The notes: generated by a model from the letters alone, not told the origin. A stretch of 64,000 nucleotides of DNA from Macrotrachela quadricornifera (GCA_022393335.1 JAJEKB010021557.1:37784-101783); one strand, 5' to 3'. Numbered from the stretch's first letter, positions 36,145-47,854 are shown. Program-made: numbers and translations.

Positions 36145-36790
36145 GCGAGGGAATATCCTCAGGTGTCTCCCTCCGATTTCAATGAATTTTTGCCCACGGA
36201 TACTACATAGTGCCCTAGTCGAAACTCTCAAAGGGTTCGGGTGTATATTGAGCTATGGGGAAACTACCAGATTTCTAATATGCCTGTTTCAAAAAGACTC
36301 GTGTGGGAAACCCCGGTACAATAAATCATATTTTTGAATTTTGTTTTGAAACTCCGTGCACACAAAGATCTCAATTAGCCTAGCTTGTGTAGAAAAATTT
36401 ACAAGTTTCGAGCAAAGTCTCGTGGAGATATAGAACTTTCAAATTTTAGGTCCTTCCCTATAGATAGTGAATGTAACATGCATTTTTTGAAAGTTTCGTA
36501 TCTTAGCGTGACTTTGTTCAAACTTATAAATTTTTCTACATAAGCTAGTCTAGTTGAGATCTTTGTACGCTTGGGGTCTCAACAACAAAATTCAAAAATA
36601 CGATTTTTTTTGTCCCTGGGGTCCTCCATAGGGATCTATTCGAAATTGACATATTGGGAATATGGTTATTTCTCTATAACTCAATATGCACCCGAACCCT
36701 TCTACGGTTTTGAGTAGGGCGCTATGGAGTATCTGTGAACACAAATTCATTGAAATTGGAGGGAAACATTTGGGGATGCTCCCTTGTTAG
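36145..36790. repeat. ~640-bp palindromic element
   Basis: The arms at about 36145-36447 and 36488-36790 are reverse complements with moderate divergence, around a ~40-bp centre. Shared blocks are CCCTCCGATTTCAATGAATT, GGGTTCGGGTGTATATTGAG, TATTTTTGAATTTTGTT and TGTAGAAAAATTTA. There is no coding capacity. It lies directly between the two ART-LRR genes. Confidence 0.85.
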
Positions 36791-37147
36791 TGTACTCAGC
36801 CATGTTCATTTCATCAGATAGCCTTCAAGCATCAGCAGATACCGAGATATATTTTTTTGGGATTTGTTCGGATTTTTTAATAAATCCCCTTACATCTTAA
36901 AATAAATTCCGCATAAATCATATTGAGAGTGAGGGCGAATGCGGGGGATAGGAGCAAGAGTGAGGGTGCGCTGAAATACTAATACAGCTGTATAGTGTCA
37001 ATAAATCCTTAGTAAATAAATAAATCCCAATAAATTCTGCAGAAGAAAAAAATCCCAAAAAAATAAGTCCTGGTATGCCCTCCTATAAACATATAACACT
37101 TGTAAAAGTTCATTTCGATTTCTCATTGCGTAGAAATACTCATTTTA

Positions 37148-39266
37148 ATGGCATCCAATAATGGTGACGATTTATCTAGACACCGATTGCGCTTCGGTGA
37201 TATTGTTGATGAGCCTATGCGAATGTTGCCACCTATTGAAGGCTATCAAGACAAGCCTTTGGTTCCTCTCGAGGAAGCCGTCAAACCACTTGCTAGATAC
37301 ATTCGTGACGTGCTACGTTACGCATCAGAGGCGAAGGAAAAAAGCCAGATGCCATCAAAGCACGGTCTTACTGTAGATGAGTCCGCTTCGATACGGCTAT
37401 ATACAATGGAGTGGGAAAAAAGAGAAGAAAGTCTCTATTACGTTTTGAACACGAATCTTCGATCTGAAGATCGAAGCATTTTAAAAGACTGGTTTTCCTA
37501 TCTGAAACTAATTATCACTGGCTTGGGGAAAATTCCATCATCTCCACAGCATCTTTTTCGAGGAGTAAAAGCGAACCTCGCCGCAAAATATCAAAATGAA
37601 GACACTGTTATCTGGTGGGCATTTTCATCCTGTACAACCACGAAGGAAGTACTCAAACAGGAAGCTTTCTGCGGTACCAAAGGTGAACGAACGATTTTCG
37701 AGATCAATTGCTATTCTGGTAAGGACGTACGTCAATATTCGAAATTTCCTAGCGAGAGCGAAGTTCTACTCATTGCTGCTACACAATTTCAAGTCGTGTC
37801 CAATGTGAACAAGGGTGATGGACTGGTTGTTATTCAGTTGGAGGAAACTGAACCAAAATATCCTCTTATTGCCAAAGGACCAGTTCAAAATCATTCTAGA
37901 GCATTAGCTCAACCATCAAAGTTCAGTACACCAAATAAAGGTCCAACATCTATTCCTAAAACTGTACAACCAACACATATACCTTTGGGACCTGTATCCA
38001 ATGAAAGTTCGCGTAACCCAGAAATTCCTCGTCAAATTAGTCGAATTCAATCTGGTTCTAAAGCGGTCATCAAAGGTCAACGACTCAACAGAGAAGACAT
38101 GAGAGATGTTGTTGAAAAGGTCATTATTAAAAAGCAATGTCCACAAATTGAAATACGCGATGCTGAAATGACAACCGAAAGTATATCAGAGCTTGGCAGA
38201 GGAATACAGGAAAGTACTACGTTGAATGAAGTTGATCTTCGCGGTAATCGGTTATCCAGTAGTGATATTTCTCAGTTAGTAGGAGAACTATCCGATTCTC
38301 AAAGGCATACCGTGGTAAAATGGAAATGCTGTGGGTTAACACGCATGAAGGTAAGAAGGAACAGGTTTCATCATAGAATTTTACTACATCGTTCTCACGA
38401 AGCTCACTTGAGTTCTTTTTCATGTTGTAAGGCTTCCATTTAACTGATCAGGGTGTTGCATGCATATGTGATAGTCATAACTCATTATCATCTGAAACTA
38501 ATCCAACGAGGAAGTTATGTATTTTATACAAAGGAATCCTGTGGACAGAATGAAATTTCTGGATACTGAATAGTAGGAATTATCAAAACCTTTTTATGTT
38601 GAACTCAAGAAAGTTGCCGAGATAATAGACAGTCTATGTCGTAGAAGACAAAAGCCCATCTGTGAACATCTACTTTGAACATGTTCAAGAATAAATTCAA
38701 AGAATATTAGTTAGAATAGTCTAGGACATGAGCTTGACGAATCGAATATTTTTGTATAAGTTGTGGTATGATAGTAATGCTATATTAATAAAGGCACCGT
38801 AGTATATACGCAAGAGATACTAAAAATCCTCACCTAAGATTAATTACAGATAGTTTTCTTTCTACGTATTTAGACGGTAGACGGCGGACCAATCAAGGTA
38901 CTTAATCTTGCTGAGAATAAGATTGACGATGACGGTGTCAAGCATATTGTAGGATTGCTCAGATTAAAACCAACATTGATCGACTTACATTTAAATAACA
39001 ATCAAATTGGCGATGCAGGTGTCAAACAATTAGCCAGGACTCTTTCTCATCCAAAAGCAACCTTGAAAAAACTTTATTTAAATGACAATAGAAGAATAAC
39101 TGATCAAAGTGTTAAGTATCTGGTTGAAATGTTCCAGAAGAACCAATCACTAAATACACTTTGGTTACTCAACTGTGGTTTAACTGATGATGGTAAACAA
39201 GAACTGAGCGAAGCAGCTGACCTAAAACGAGGATTCTATTTGAACATCGAAAGATTTACTCATTAA
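37148..39266 (+). CDS. ADP-ribosyltransferase with C-terminal LRRs (ART-LRR 2), 531 aa
   Basis: Two exons, 37148-38350 and 38874-39266, with a phase-0 intron of 523 nt (ATGAAG|GTAAGA…ATTTAG|ACGGTA). ATG at 37148. The ART domain covers residues ~25-235. Signature elements are LFRGVKANL (~R138), WWAFSSCTTT (~156-165) and SESEVLLIAA (~E203 and E205), so the R / S / E-x-E set is intact. A Pro/Ser-rich linker (~245-310) is followed by degenerate LRRs in exon 1 and clear ones in exon 2 (IKVLNLAENKIDDDGVKHIV, LIDLHLNNNQIGDAGVKQLA). It is a paralogue of the gene upstream, in the same orientation; that gene lacks this intron. Without splicing the exon-1 frame runs on to a stop at 38443 and loses the best LRRs. 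Confidence 0.83.
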
Positions 39267-39359
39267 TAAAATCATCAGAAGACTCGCTCCAAATGTAATA
39301 AAAAAAACTAAATAAGACTGTTCAATTTGATATTGCTCGGATTTCATGGGATAGCAAAA

Positions 39360-39740
39360 TTCTCACGAGGAAATCCAGAATTCTGCTTCAATAATATTCT
39401 TTTCGATGTTCACATTTCGTCTTTTCCTCATATCCTGTTACTAATATCAAAATTTTGCTGCTACAACAAAATCTTAATCATTTGCTTACTTGACTCGCAT
39501 AGATCCTCTTATCGATATCAAAGTTCTGCTAGAAATTTTGAAATTCACAACAGATTTTTGCTAGAATTCTGTTTTTCAAACAAAATCTTGTTATTTTGTA
39601 CACTGTTTGTACCACTTCTTGAGTGCATGTCCTCTTATTAGAACCAAAATCTGCTAGGAATTTCAAATTTCATCAGATCTTTGCTAGAATTGTGTTTCTA
39701 CAGCAGAATCTTGATAATTGGTCTATTATCTATTTCGAAA
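39360..39740. repeat. Diverged tandem repeat, ~130-bp unit
   Basis: CCTCTTAT, then CTGCTAGAAATTT, then TTTTTGCTAGAATTCTG, then AACAAAATCTTG at ~39500-39600 recurs in order at ~39630-39725. A weaker third copy starts at ~39430. No coding frame. The words resemble those in 35.86-36.06 kb. Confidence 0.6.
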
Positions 39741-40461
39741 TAAAGTGGATTCGGTTGTTTGTTGAATAACTCACCAACGGTGGTAGCTATCGAGCTCAGG
39801 TTTTGACCATTAGAAAAAGTATCAGTGAGAATACAATTGTATATGAGAATAAAAGTATTTGATAAATTTTGTAGAAAAATACAGAGGTCTTTTCATGAAA
39901 ACCGCTGTAAGATGCGCTTGAGAGATATATGTTCGAGTAAAATTGAAAATTCAGTATCTCGAAAAAGGAAGATACTCCCTAGCTAAAAATGTTAGGATGT
40001 ACTGTGGATCATTCCCAGACAAACATTATACGGTCAGAAAGGGGTTTAAACGCGTTTATTACTGAATTTTTCACTTTTATATTGTTTTAACGGTTTATTT
40101 TCAAGCAAACTGGGGCAGCAACGTTTTTTCCATTTGATGTCTGTTATTCCCTTGACTGTAGTGAGGATCATATGAAAAAAAATAGTTTGACTGTTTTTTT
40201 GTCAAACTTTGTATCCTCTTCTGATTGACTTTGAAGGTAGATCTTGTTTAAACGAACTTCTACCTTTGAACTTGATGATATTTTCGTCTATATAGGTGTT
40301 GGTTCCGAAAACGAAATTTTCTTGAAAATTTCTTTTCTGTAAACAAATAAAGTCAAAAATTTTGAACTACATGGAATTTCTTGATAATTGACTTTTTTTT
40401 CGTACTATCTGATAAATGCAATGCAAAAAATATTCAATAAAACTCGTTTCTAAGCATAACA
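39741..40461. other. Intergenic stretch, nothing recognised
   Basis: AT-rich, with no protein-like frame or clear repeat, between the ART-LRR 2 gene and the piggyBac fragment. Confidence 0.5.
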
Positions 40462-40857
40462 TTAGCAATGACATCTGTGTAAAATATTTTGTTTCCACTT
40501 CAATAATCTCAAAATTGAGGTATTCGATGTAAACCTATAATAATTAGTAAACCAAGATAGGAACGAATGATTTCTGTACTCTATTTGCGTTACAATTATA
40601 TCAATTTCGTCCTTGACGAAAAATTTATTGAAGATATCGATTGGCTTCATGTTTTCAGTAAAACTTATGCTCGTATGCCCTTTAACTTCTTTCGAAGGAA
40701 AACTTGTATTTTGAATAAAGTTTTGATTTCCATTCCACTTGGATTTTTGGTCCTCTTCATCTTCCACACTGTCGCTTCCTATATCTATTTCAACGTCACT
40801 TTCTGTGTCTTCATCGAAAGATGAGATAGTTGTGTTACTATCTACATCAGAATCCAT
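40462..40857 (-). pseudogene. piggyBac-like transposase, N-terminal fragment
   Basis: ATG at 40857. An acidic N-terminus (SDVEIDIGSDSVEDEEDQ) is followed by FPSKEVKGHTSISF and MKPIDIFNKFF, then DEIDIIVTQI. The P-I-D-(I/F)-F-x-x-F-F…I-(I/V)-x-x-T/Q segment marks the start of the piggyBac/PGBD transposase domain. After that the frame loses similarity and stops at 40462. The catalytic aspartates are absent, so this is a 3'-truncated fragment. Its start codon is ~70 bp from heat-shock-element-like sites (next entry). It is not contiguous with the C-terminal fragment at 85-310. Confidence 0.72.
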
Positions 40858-40892
40858 TATTATGTATTAAAATGGACCTCAATTCAAAACGG

Positions 40893-41035
40893 GACCCTAT
40901 ATACGTGTTTCAAGAATTAGTTGAGAATATTCTAGAACTTTCTCAATAGAAGATGCCATACCTCCTCAAGAGATTATTTGGGAAACTTCTAGAAAATTCT
41001 CTATTCCTTTACTTTAAAAGAATGTATATAAATTT
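40893..41035. promoter_or_regulatory. Putative heat-shock promoter: two perfect HSEs with TATA boxes on both sides
   Basis: At 40925-40942 the sequence is GAA-TA-TTC-TA-GAA-CT-TTC, and at 40982-40999 it is GAA-AC-TTC-TA-GAA-AA-TTC. Both are perfect four-unit alternating nGAAn arrays, the binding site of heat-shock factor trimers. TATATAAAT at ~41026-41034 (plus) and TATATAGGG read on the minus strand at ~40893-40903 flank the pair. The minus-strand TATA is ~40 bp before the ATG of the piggyBac fragment. The plus-strand side leads into a short frame (MALKEGKK, then stop) with no gene found downstream. This reads as a bidirectional, heat-inducible promoter; activity is inferred. Confidence 0.6.
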
Positions 41036-41488
41036 CTTGATTGATCTTGTTATGAAAGACAATTACAAAACAGGTGTAGCTTTTTTTATACTATGGCACT
41101 GAAAGAGGGAAAAAAATAAATACACAATAGTTGACTGAAGTAGAGATGAATAGATTTATATTCACTTGAGAAACAAAGATGCACAGTATCTTCTTATTAC
41201 TAGCGAGAACCTGTACATACTGCACGATAGTTTTTCTACTGTCAGAAGCAATTTTTTCGTGAGGATCAGAGAATTACCAAGCATGTTATTAAAATCTTTG
41301 TCTCAGTTATTGAAAAAGAGTTTATGTGCATAATCTACATTTTATTTTAAAAGAAGTAATTTACAAAATTTCTTTGAAAACAATGTTTTTAATTTTATAT
41401 CTTTGGTTTTTTTCTTCTTTGATGATTTGTACCTTGATAGTCGTTAGAGAGCGAACTCTTAAAAAAGCGACCTATAGCTGTCCATGGC
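41036..41488. other. Non-coding stretch downstream of the putative heat-shock promoter
   Basis: No protein-coding frame beyond a nine-codon ORF at the expected transcript start. AT-rich, nothing further recognised. Confidence 0.5.
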
Positions 41489-41803
41489 TTATGAGAGTCG
41501 ATTAGGAAATTGATGTCTACGTAATTGAAAGGGTAAAAATGGATCAGACGATATTAAAGTAACTCTCGGGATCAAAACTCGACTTTCTTTATGATATGCG
41601 GTTGCAGCTTCACAATCAATCGTATACTTTAGTAAACGTTGCACGATCAGCCGACCTTCAGTACATAGATCTTGATTGACATCTAGATTGTGAAGAAGCA
41701 TGACAATTGCACCAATCTTTAATTTAAGTTTATGAGGAGGCACTCTTGATGGTGTACATATGTATATGACAATGGAAAAACTATTTGAAGAGAGAAAGAG
41801 CAA
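41489..41803 (-). pseudogene. Helitron/PIF1-type helicase, C-terminal fragment
   Basis: The frame reads TPSRVPPHKLKLKIGAIVML, LHNLDVNQDLCTEGRLIVQR and LIPRVTLISSDP, then LPFQLRRHQFPNRLS. This is the conserved stretch of PIF1-like helicases, including those of Helitrons (pattern PPHxLxLKxGxxVMLLRNLDxxxGLCNGTRL…PFxLxRxQFPxxL). The final helicase motif and its glutamine-arginine block, which should follow QFPxRLAFAMTINKSQ, are cut off by a stop. No N-terminal Rep/HUH domain or Helitron 3' hairpin was found nearby. It is most likely a Helitron relic, as cellular PIF1 is rarely found in such fragments. Confidence 0.75.
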
Positions 41804-42646
41804 TTCCTCTTTTGCAAATGTAAGCTAAAAATCGTTTGTACTAGATGAAATACAAAATTTGGAATGAATCAGTTATTACGACTAGTTGAGCTATGAAATG
41901 AAGAGTAAATATACAATAAAAATAAATCAGATGTTAATAACTTTCACTGTTATATACAGATGGGAACGAATTCGTGGATATATAAAAGTAAAATATGGAT
42001 CACAATTCTATTGGCTCAAACACATCAGGATAAGTTACACACATTATTGAATTTGGTAAGAGCGTGCAGCTTATCCTAATTACTCTTTTATTATAAAAAA
42101 AACATCTATTTGAAGATTATGAAATGTGTTATATCTGATAGAACAGAGTAGATTTGAATAAGGACATTAATTTTTCAATCATTATTATCTAGCAGATTTC
42201 TTTGTGACATTGCTATTTTTGAACTATCTGAGCTGCTTGATTTTCACTTTTATCTTCACTTTCTTCAGAGGATAGATTCGATATATTGTTCAGTTGCTTT
42301 TGAAATTGAATTCATATTTCGCATAATCATCGTTAGCCACCATTGATAGAGCGCTACTATTAATTCTTTATTCGTTTTGAATGTAGATTTTTGAAGCAAA
42401 AAATTGATTCAATCGTTCAGCTTTTGTTCTTTCATCTACTCCTTCTAATTCAAGTTGACGCATTTCACATCAAACAATTCAATGAGATTTCTTCTCGAAC
42501 ATCACCAATGATTACTTTTGCTAAATCCAAGGGTATAAAATGCAATATGTGTCAATTAGATAGAATTTTATTTAAGAAGAAAAATGATTTTTAATATGAA
42601 ACTGATGCTATTGAGGGTAAGAATGTTTCGTAATTAGGTACTAGAC
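41804..42646. other. Intergenic stretch with a possible coding remnant on the minus strand
   Basis: On the minus strand around 42210-42480 two adjoining frames have protein-like composition. MRQLELEGVDERTKAERLNQ runs to a stop, and in another frame LIVALYQWWLTMIMRNMN is followed by SSEESEDKSENQAAQIVQK. They could be pieces of a broken gene or of exons joined by an intron I could not place. No family was recognised. Confidence 0.3.
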
Positions 42647-45600
42647 TCAGGCATGATCAATGGCTTCTTGTGCTTCATTAAGTAACGACTCAGTCACTGA
42701 ATTTCTCCTCTCATAAATTTGTGTTGCATTGTTTTGATTTTCATCGCTCGGTGATTCCGCAGTTGTTTCACGATTTTCTGGTTCATCTATTAATCAAACA
42801 TATATTTACATAGACTTAGTGTTGTATCTTTTGTTGATACATACTTTGAATAATGTTTACCGGTTGAGCAGAACGGGAAAATTCTGAGAAAGAAAATTAT
42901 TTTACAAATGACGTTTATAAAATGAAACTTAATTTACCGAGTATCAGTGGATATGTGTAAAGAAGTTCCCAACGGATAAAACATTCAAATGCTTTATGTG
43001 CTGAATCTAAATGCGAGTTTTTTTTATGAAAATCATTTCAAGAAACTTTCTTACCGAATGTATGTAATGGCGGAGGAAAACAACTGTAATCAATTCGGGG
43101 TAAGAATAAAATATTTACATAAAAACTTGTAAATAAACGAAATATCGACGAGATAATACCAATAAAAGAAGCTATACAAGTAAATAATATTGCAAATCTT
43201 TATGAAATAAAAAAAGAAAACAAACTCACTGAAGATCAGATTTAAATATAACAAAATGGAATAAGGTCTGTTGAGTATGATACTACTTTGACGTTGTAAA
43301 TGAGGAACAACACTGGTCTGATCTTGTGAAACAGAATCGGCGGTAATCTGATTTTGTGGAGGAACACTATTGCCGATTTCAATTTGTAAAGTAGAATCAA
43401 CGTTAGCATGAACTTTTGATCGATAACTGTTAAAAAGTATATTAATTAATAAATTAATTATCTTGTGTAAACCATATACACAAATAATTGAAGCAATAGA
43501 AATAAGTATCCATTTGAATGAAGATAGATGTGTGAACATCGCTGTTCCTCCAACTATAAGGAATAAAAACGAATGAAAACAAATAATATAACCGCCAAGT
43601 AAATATCTTAAAATAAAAGCTGGATATTGAATACTTCTGGGAATAATTTCACGCTTTTCGCAAAGAAAAACTGTCTCGGAATTATCAAAATCTGTACCAT
43701 ACAAAATTCTAACACGATCTTTATAATTTTGGATGCTATGCAATAATTGAAGTCCATAAATAGCAGTTGTTATTATTGTACTGACTATTACTTCTATTTG
43801 AAATGATTGTTCTTCAATTTCTATGAAAACAAAAATCGATTAACAACTTAATTGATTATCTAATTTCAATGAACATACTGGTATTTAATATACGTTCTAC
43901 TAATTGTACAAGATAGGCCATATAGATTGTTCTATCTGTTGTATAAAAAAATATCAGATTAAATGTAAGATGAATGAGAAATACATATGCAATTGTATAT
44001 GTACAAATAACAATGCTAGTAAATCGAAAATCTTCTTCCCCTATGTATATTCCAGTAATAAATTTTCGAAATTGATCAATTAAATATGTTCGAATTGTCG
44101 AGCAACATCCTTGTTCATCGGGATTCTCTCTTTTAGCAATAATATTTCCTCCAGAAGTAATTCGTTCCTTCGATTTTCTTATGAAAATCTTCTGTTCTTT
44201 GTCTTCTCGAAAAGAATATTGATCGATTTTTCTTAAGGGTATATCCCAAATCTTTCTTTTTCTTTTTCGAGCAATATAAATAGAATCGTAGAACACTCGT
44301 ACAGTTAATTCTCCACAAATATATCCATTTAAACAATAATATAACATATTTTTCGTTATACAATATACGAAGGACCATAAGTGCATATTTGTATAAATTT
44401 CTGTTTTATTGAATAATGAAATTTTTTTTTTAAATATTAAATAATATAAATGTAAATTTTCCCGAAACATCATATGAATAAGATTTAGAATGAAATAAAC
44501 TAAGGCGAGAATACGTACACGTAAGTCTTGAAATCGTAATGAAGCAAGAACAGGACAGTATCGAAATCTGAAATGATTTCAAAAATAAAATCAATCATTC
44601 AATTGATTATCAAAAAGAAATCTTACGTATTAATGATAATAAATGCCATACGTATAAGAATTTTGACAAATACACCAGATTCTAATGCATTTTGAATAGC
44701 AATTCGTGTCTCATCAAGAACTTCTAAAATTTCAAACATTTGAATTGAAACAATAATCACTGTTTTGTATCGATCAGTTATATAAAATGGTTTGATCGGT
44801 TCAATGATTCCTCAAAAGAAAATTCTTTTAGTACGAAATACAAATACATGAAAAATAAAGAAATACTTGAATGATATTTATCATCACTTTGAGGTTTTTT
44901 GTTGCAAATGATCAGACTAATACTTATTCCAATGGAAAAAATGAAGAAAACTATATTATCTATTCGAAAAATAGTAAATCGTCCATATTGTTTGTCCATA
45001 TAAATATTATCATTGGTGATAGAATCAAATGTCGATACATTTGTCGAAGCTATTAGGAAAGAACGAATAACTGGATTACAGATAAGTATCAAAATGAAAA
45101 CCAATGTCACAATAAAAACAAAAATTTTACGAATACGCTTTTCTTTTGATTCTAATTGAAAGAATGTTGCTTGTCGTCGGATACGATTAGTCGCATCTTC
45201 AGATTGCTGATCAATTTTCTTATTTTTTTCATTAGTCTTCGATGGTGTCAATCGTTTAATAACTTTCCAAATTAAATTTCGAATAGGTTCACTAAGTAGT
45301 ATAGGTGCAAGAATAATAATTGGAATAGCAATCAACAGTTGAATGTCTCGAAGTGAAATCGAATCACAATAAGTTCCATTGTATGGAAATGAACATAAAC
45401 ATTTAAAATCTGTTTGACTATTAATACAACGTCCATGTTTGCCACATTTGATATTATTTATACAACGATCAAGTGCTAATTTAGAGAGACAATTAGAAAA
45501 GAAAAGATTATCTCAATTGAACTTACAATACTGACATAAATGTGCATATGCTGCTTTCATATTGATATTACTCAATGAACAAATAGATCTGTTGGAATTC

Positions 45601-46355
45601 AATTTCACAGTCAATATTAAAACAGTCGAATTCTCATCAATGACATTCCATTGAAATTTATCACAGGGTTTACGAAGATAACTAATATTTTGAAATTGTT
45701 CATCATTGAATCTTTGTACACGTAATGATCGTCGAGATGATCGAGTCTTTTCTTTGTAATTCTTGATATTATTTTTAAGAATTTTTTCTCCAAATTTATT
45801 CCATTGACTACCATTGTTATTTAATGATAATATGTTGACGATTTTCGTATCTAATTAAAACTATTTATTCTTGACCTTATTTTTATTTTTACCTTTCATC
45901 AAATCAGGACCGATTTCAATTAGTAAACTATCCAAATTATTCTTGATCACAACATGTGCAGCATAAAGCAACTCGATTGATTGTTTAATGTACATCAATT
46001 GTGAAGTATTCAAATGAAGAAGATGGCAAGTGTAATTGGCTTGTGCAACAGTTGATATATATTCGGATAGCATATAGCATGAGTAGTTAAGTTGTGTCCA
46101 TCCTTTTGGGCAACGTAATTGATCAACTAAAATAAATCAACAAAATGAAAAAAAAACAATATAATCTATTTTTTCCCCAGTACTGGTAGTCTCGTTGATT
46201 TTATCAATGTTTGAGGAAATTTTATCTAAGATTGATATTGATTCACTAGATTGCAACTTCTTTTCATTATTTTTTACTGTATTTGATGACTGTTGTAAAA
46301 CAACAATAATAATAAAAGGAATTGCAAGCAGAAGAAAAATGGCAAAATAATTCAT
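42647..46355 (-). CDS. Multipass membrane receptor with lectin-like and EGF-like ectodomain (STRA6-like?), ~1,003 aa
   Basis: Nine exons by phase-consistent GT-AG splicing: 46355-46184, 46126-45893, 45850-45527, 45475-44867, 44810-44627, 44567-43879, 43820-43230, 43006-42938 and 42786-42647. Internal introns are mostly 42-60 nt and phase 1. The N-terminus is a signal peptide (MNYFAIFLLLAIPFIIIVV). A C-type-lectin-like start, CPKGWTQLNYSCY, follows in exon 2. Exons 3-4 carry an EGF-like unit (CGKHGRC … CLCSFPYNGTYC). About ten hydrophobic helices come next, then an acidic cytosolic tail (EPENRETTAESPSDENQ). The block YKDRVRILYGTD … SIQYPAFILRYLLGGYII resembles the cytosolic/TM core of STRA6-type retinol-binding-protein receptors, which also have an extracellular N-terminus and about nine helices. 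This match is from memory and tentative. Candidate mini-exons near 43061-43089 and 42865-42887 also have splice-site-like flanks. Confidence 0.6.
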
Positions 46356-47854
46356 TTTGAACGCATATGATTATCTTCTGAAACTAAAAGAATACACTTA
46401 TGAATAAAAAGCCTATTAATTCTAAAATTACTTCAACTTGATAGTATGATTCGTCAAGCAATACTCATTACTTGTGTACGATGCAGTATTTTTTTTTATC
46501 GATTCAAGATGAAAAATGGCGTGTTCTTTTTATTAATGAATCGTGTTGCGTTGAAAGAACAGAAAAAAAAGATTTGTCAAGTATGCGCAGACTAAATTTA
46601 GATTTTTTTTTAGACATTGCATTTCGACTGGCTTTTATCGACGTCAAATCATCGATGTTATCTCTACAGCGAAAAGTCAACAAATTGAAATTACAATGAC
46701 ACACAAAGTAAGAAAAAAGACTTGTTTATAAGCTTCGTCGATATTTTTGCTGTTACTTTTAATTGGAAGATGAAATAATATTATGCTGTGTTTTTTTCTT
46801 TTATTGACTCATTACACTCGCACACATTAATATTCTTACATTTTGAATAAAATAACATTTTACGTCGATGACAAACAAAACATTTAAAAATTTGAAAGAA
46901 CCTTTTTTGTGAGTTCTAGTGTTTGATGCTGTACAAAACCCTATCTGAATAGTTCTGTCCAAAAAATGGTTTCGCAGAAAACTAGAAAAACTATTCACAT
47001 TTATACACAGAAAATAGTTCGGCCATCCGATAACATTTTTAAATTAAGACATTTTATGGTAAAACTATTCGTTTTATCCATCTTAGGGTTCTGAATGTTA
47101 TTTTAAATCCTATTTTTATTATCAAAAACTAATTCCCTCATTTTATAACGAATACTTTCTGAATCTTGAATTAGCTTCCTATCATCAAAATTGTTCTTTA
47201 TATAAAAGTTGATTCAAAATATAGAGTTCGTCTAGTGATCAAACTGATGTGAAATCTAAATGGAAAAAAAAAGATGTAGTAATTGGCAAGATCAGCGTTA
47301 CAGAATTTCATCTTTTTTTCATAGTTCCAATAGAGATACTTTGATAATGCGATTAGTACTGAAATTGTTCTGTGACTCAAGTGCATCAATTCTAATCTCA
47401 GAACGAAACATTTTGAGACCAAAAATAAAGAAAAATAGAATTGATCAAAAATCTTTTTTTGAGATGCTTTTTTAGAGGATTAGTACGGTTTATATCATTC
47501 ACAGACAGAGCATCTCAGAGCTGTAGACATGTTCCGTGACCTATCAACAGCATATTTTTAATTTTAGAACTAATTTTGTTTACTTTTTTCTGTTAAAAAT
47601 AAGTAGCACTACTTCTACAGAGATTCGCTGACCCTTTTTCTGAAAGAAGATCTACAGTCAGTTCTGAAGGAAATAATTCTAAACAAGTAACTGGCTTTGA
47701 AGATGACAACTTATAATTAAAGATCAAACTTATTTCGAAGTTTGCAATAGAAAAACATCTTTTATTCGAGATATGAAAAAGAAAATATATTGTTTAGCTC
47801 TCTACCTATCAGATGTGTATCCAAGACTTTTAGATTAATGAGGCACTAAAGAAG

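Noticed and set aside
40567..40824. 85-codon plus-strand frame
   Set aside because: Antisense to the recognisable piggyBac N-terminal fragment.
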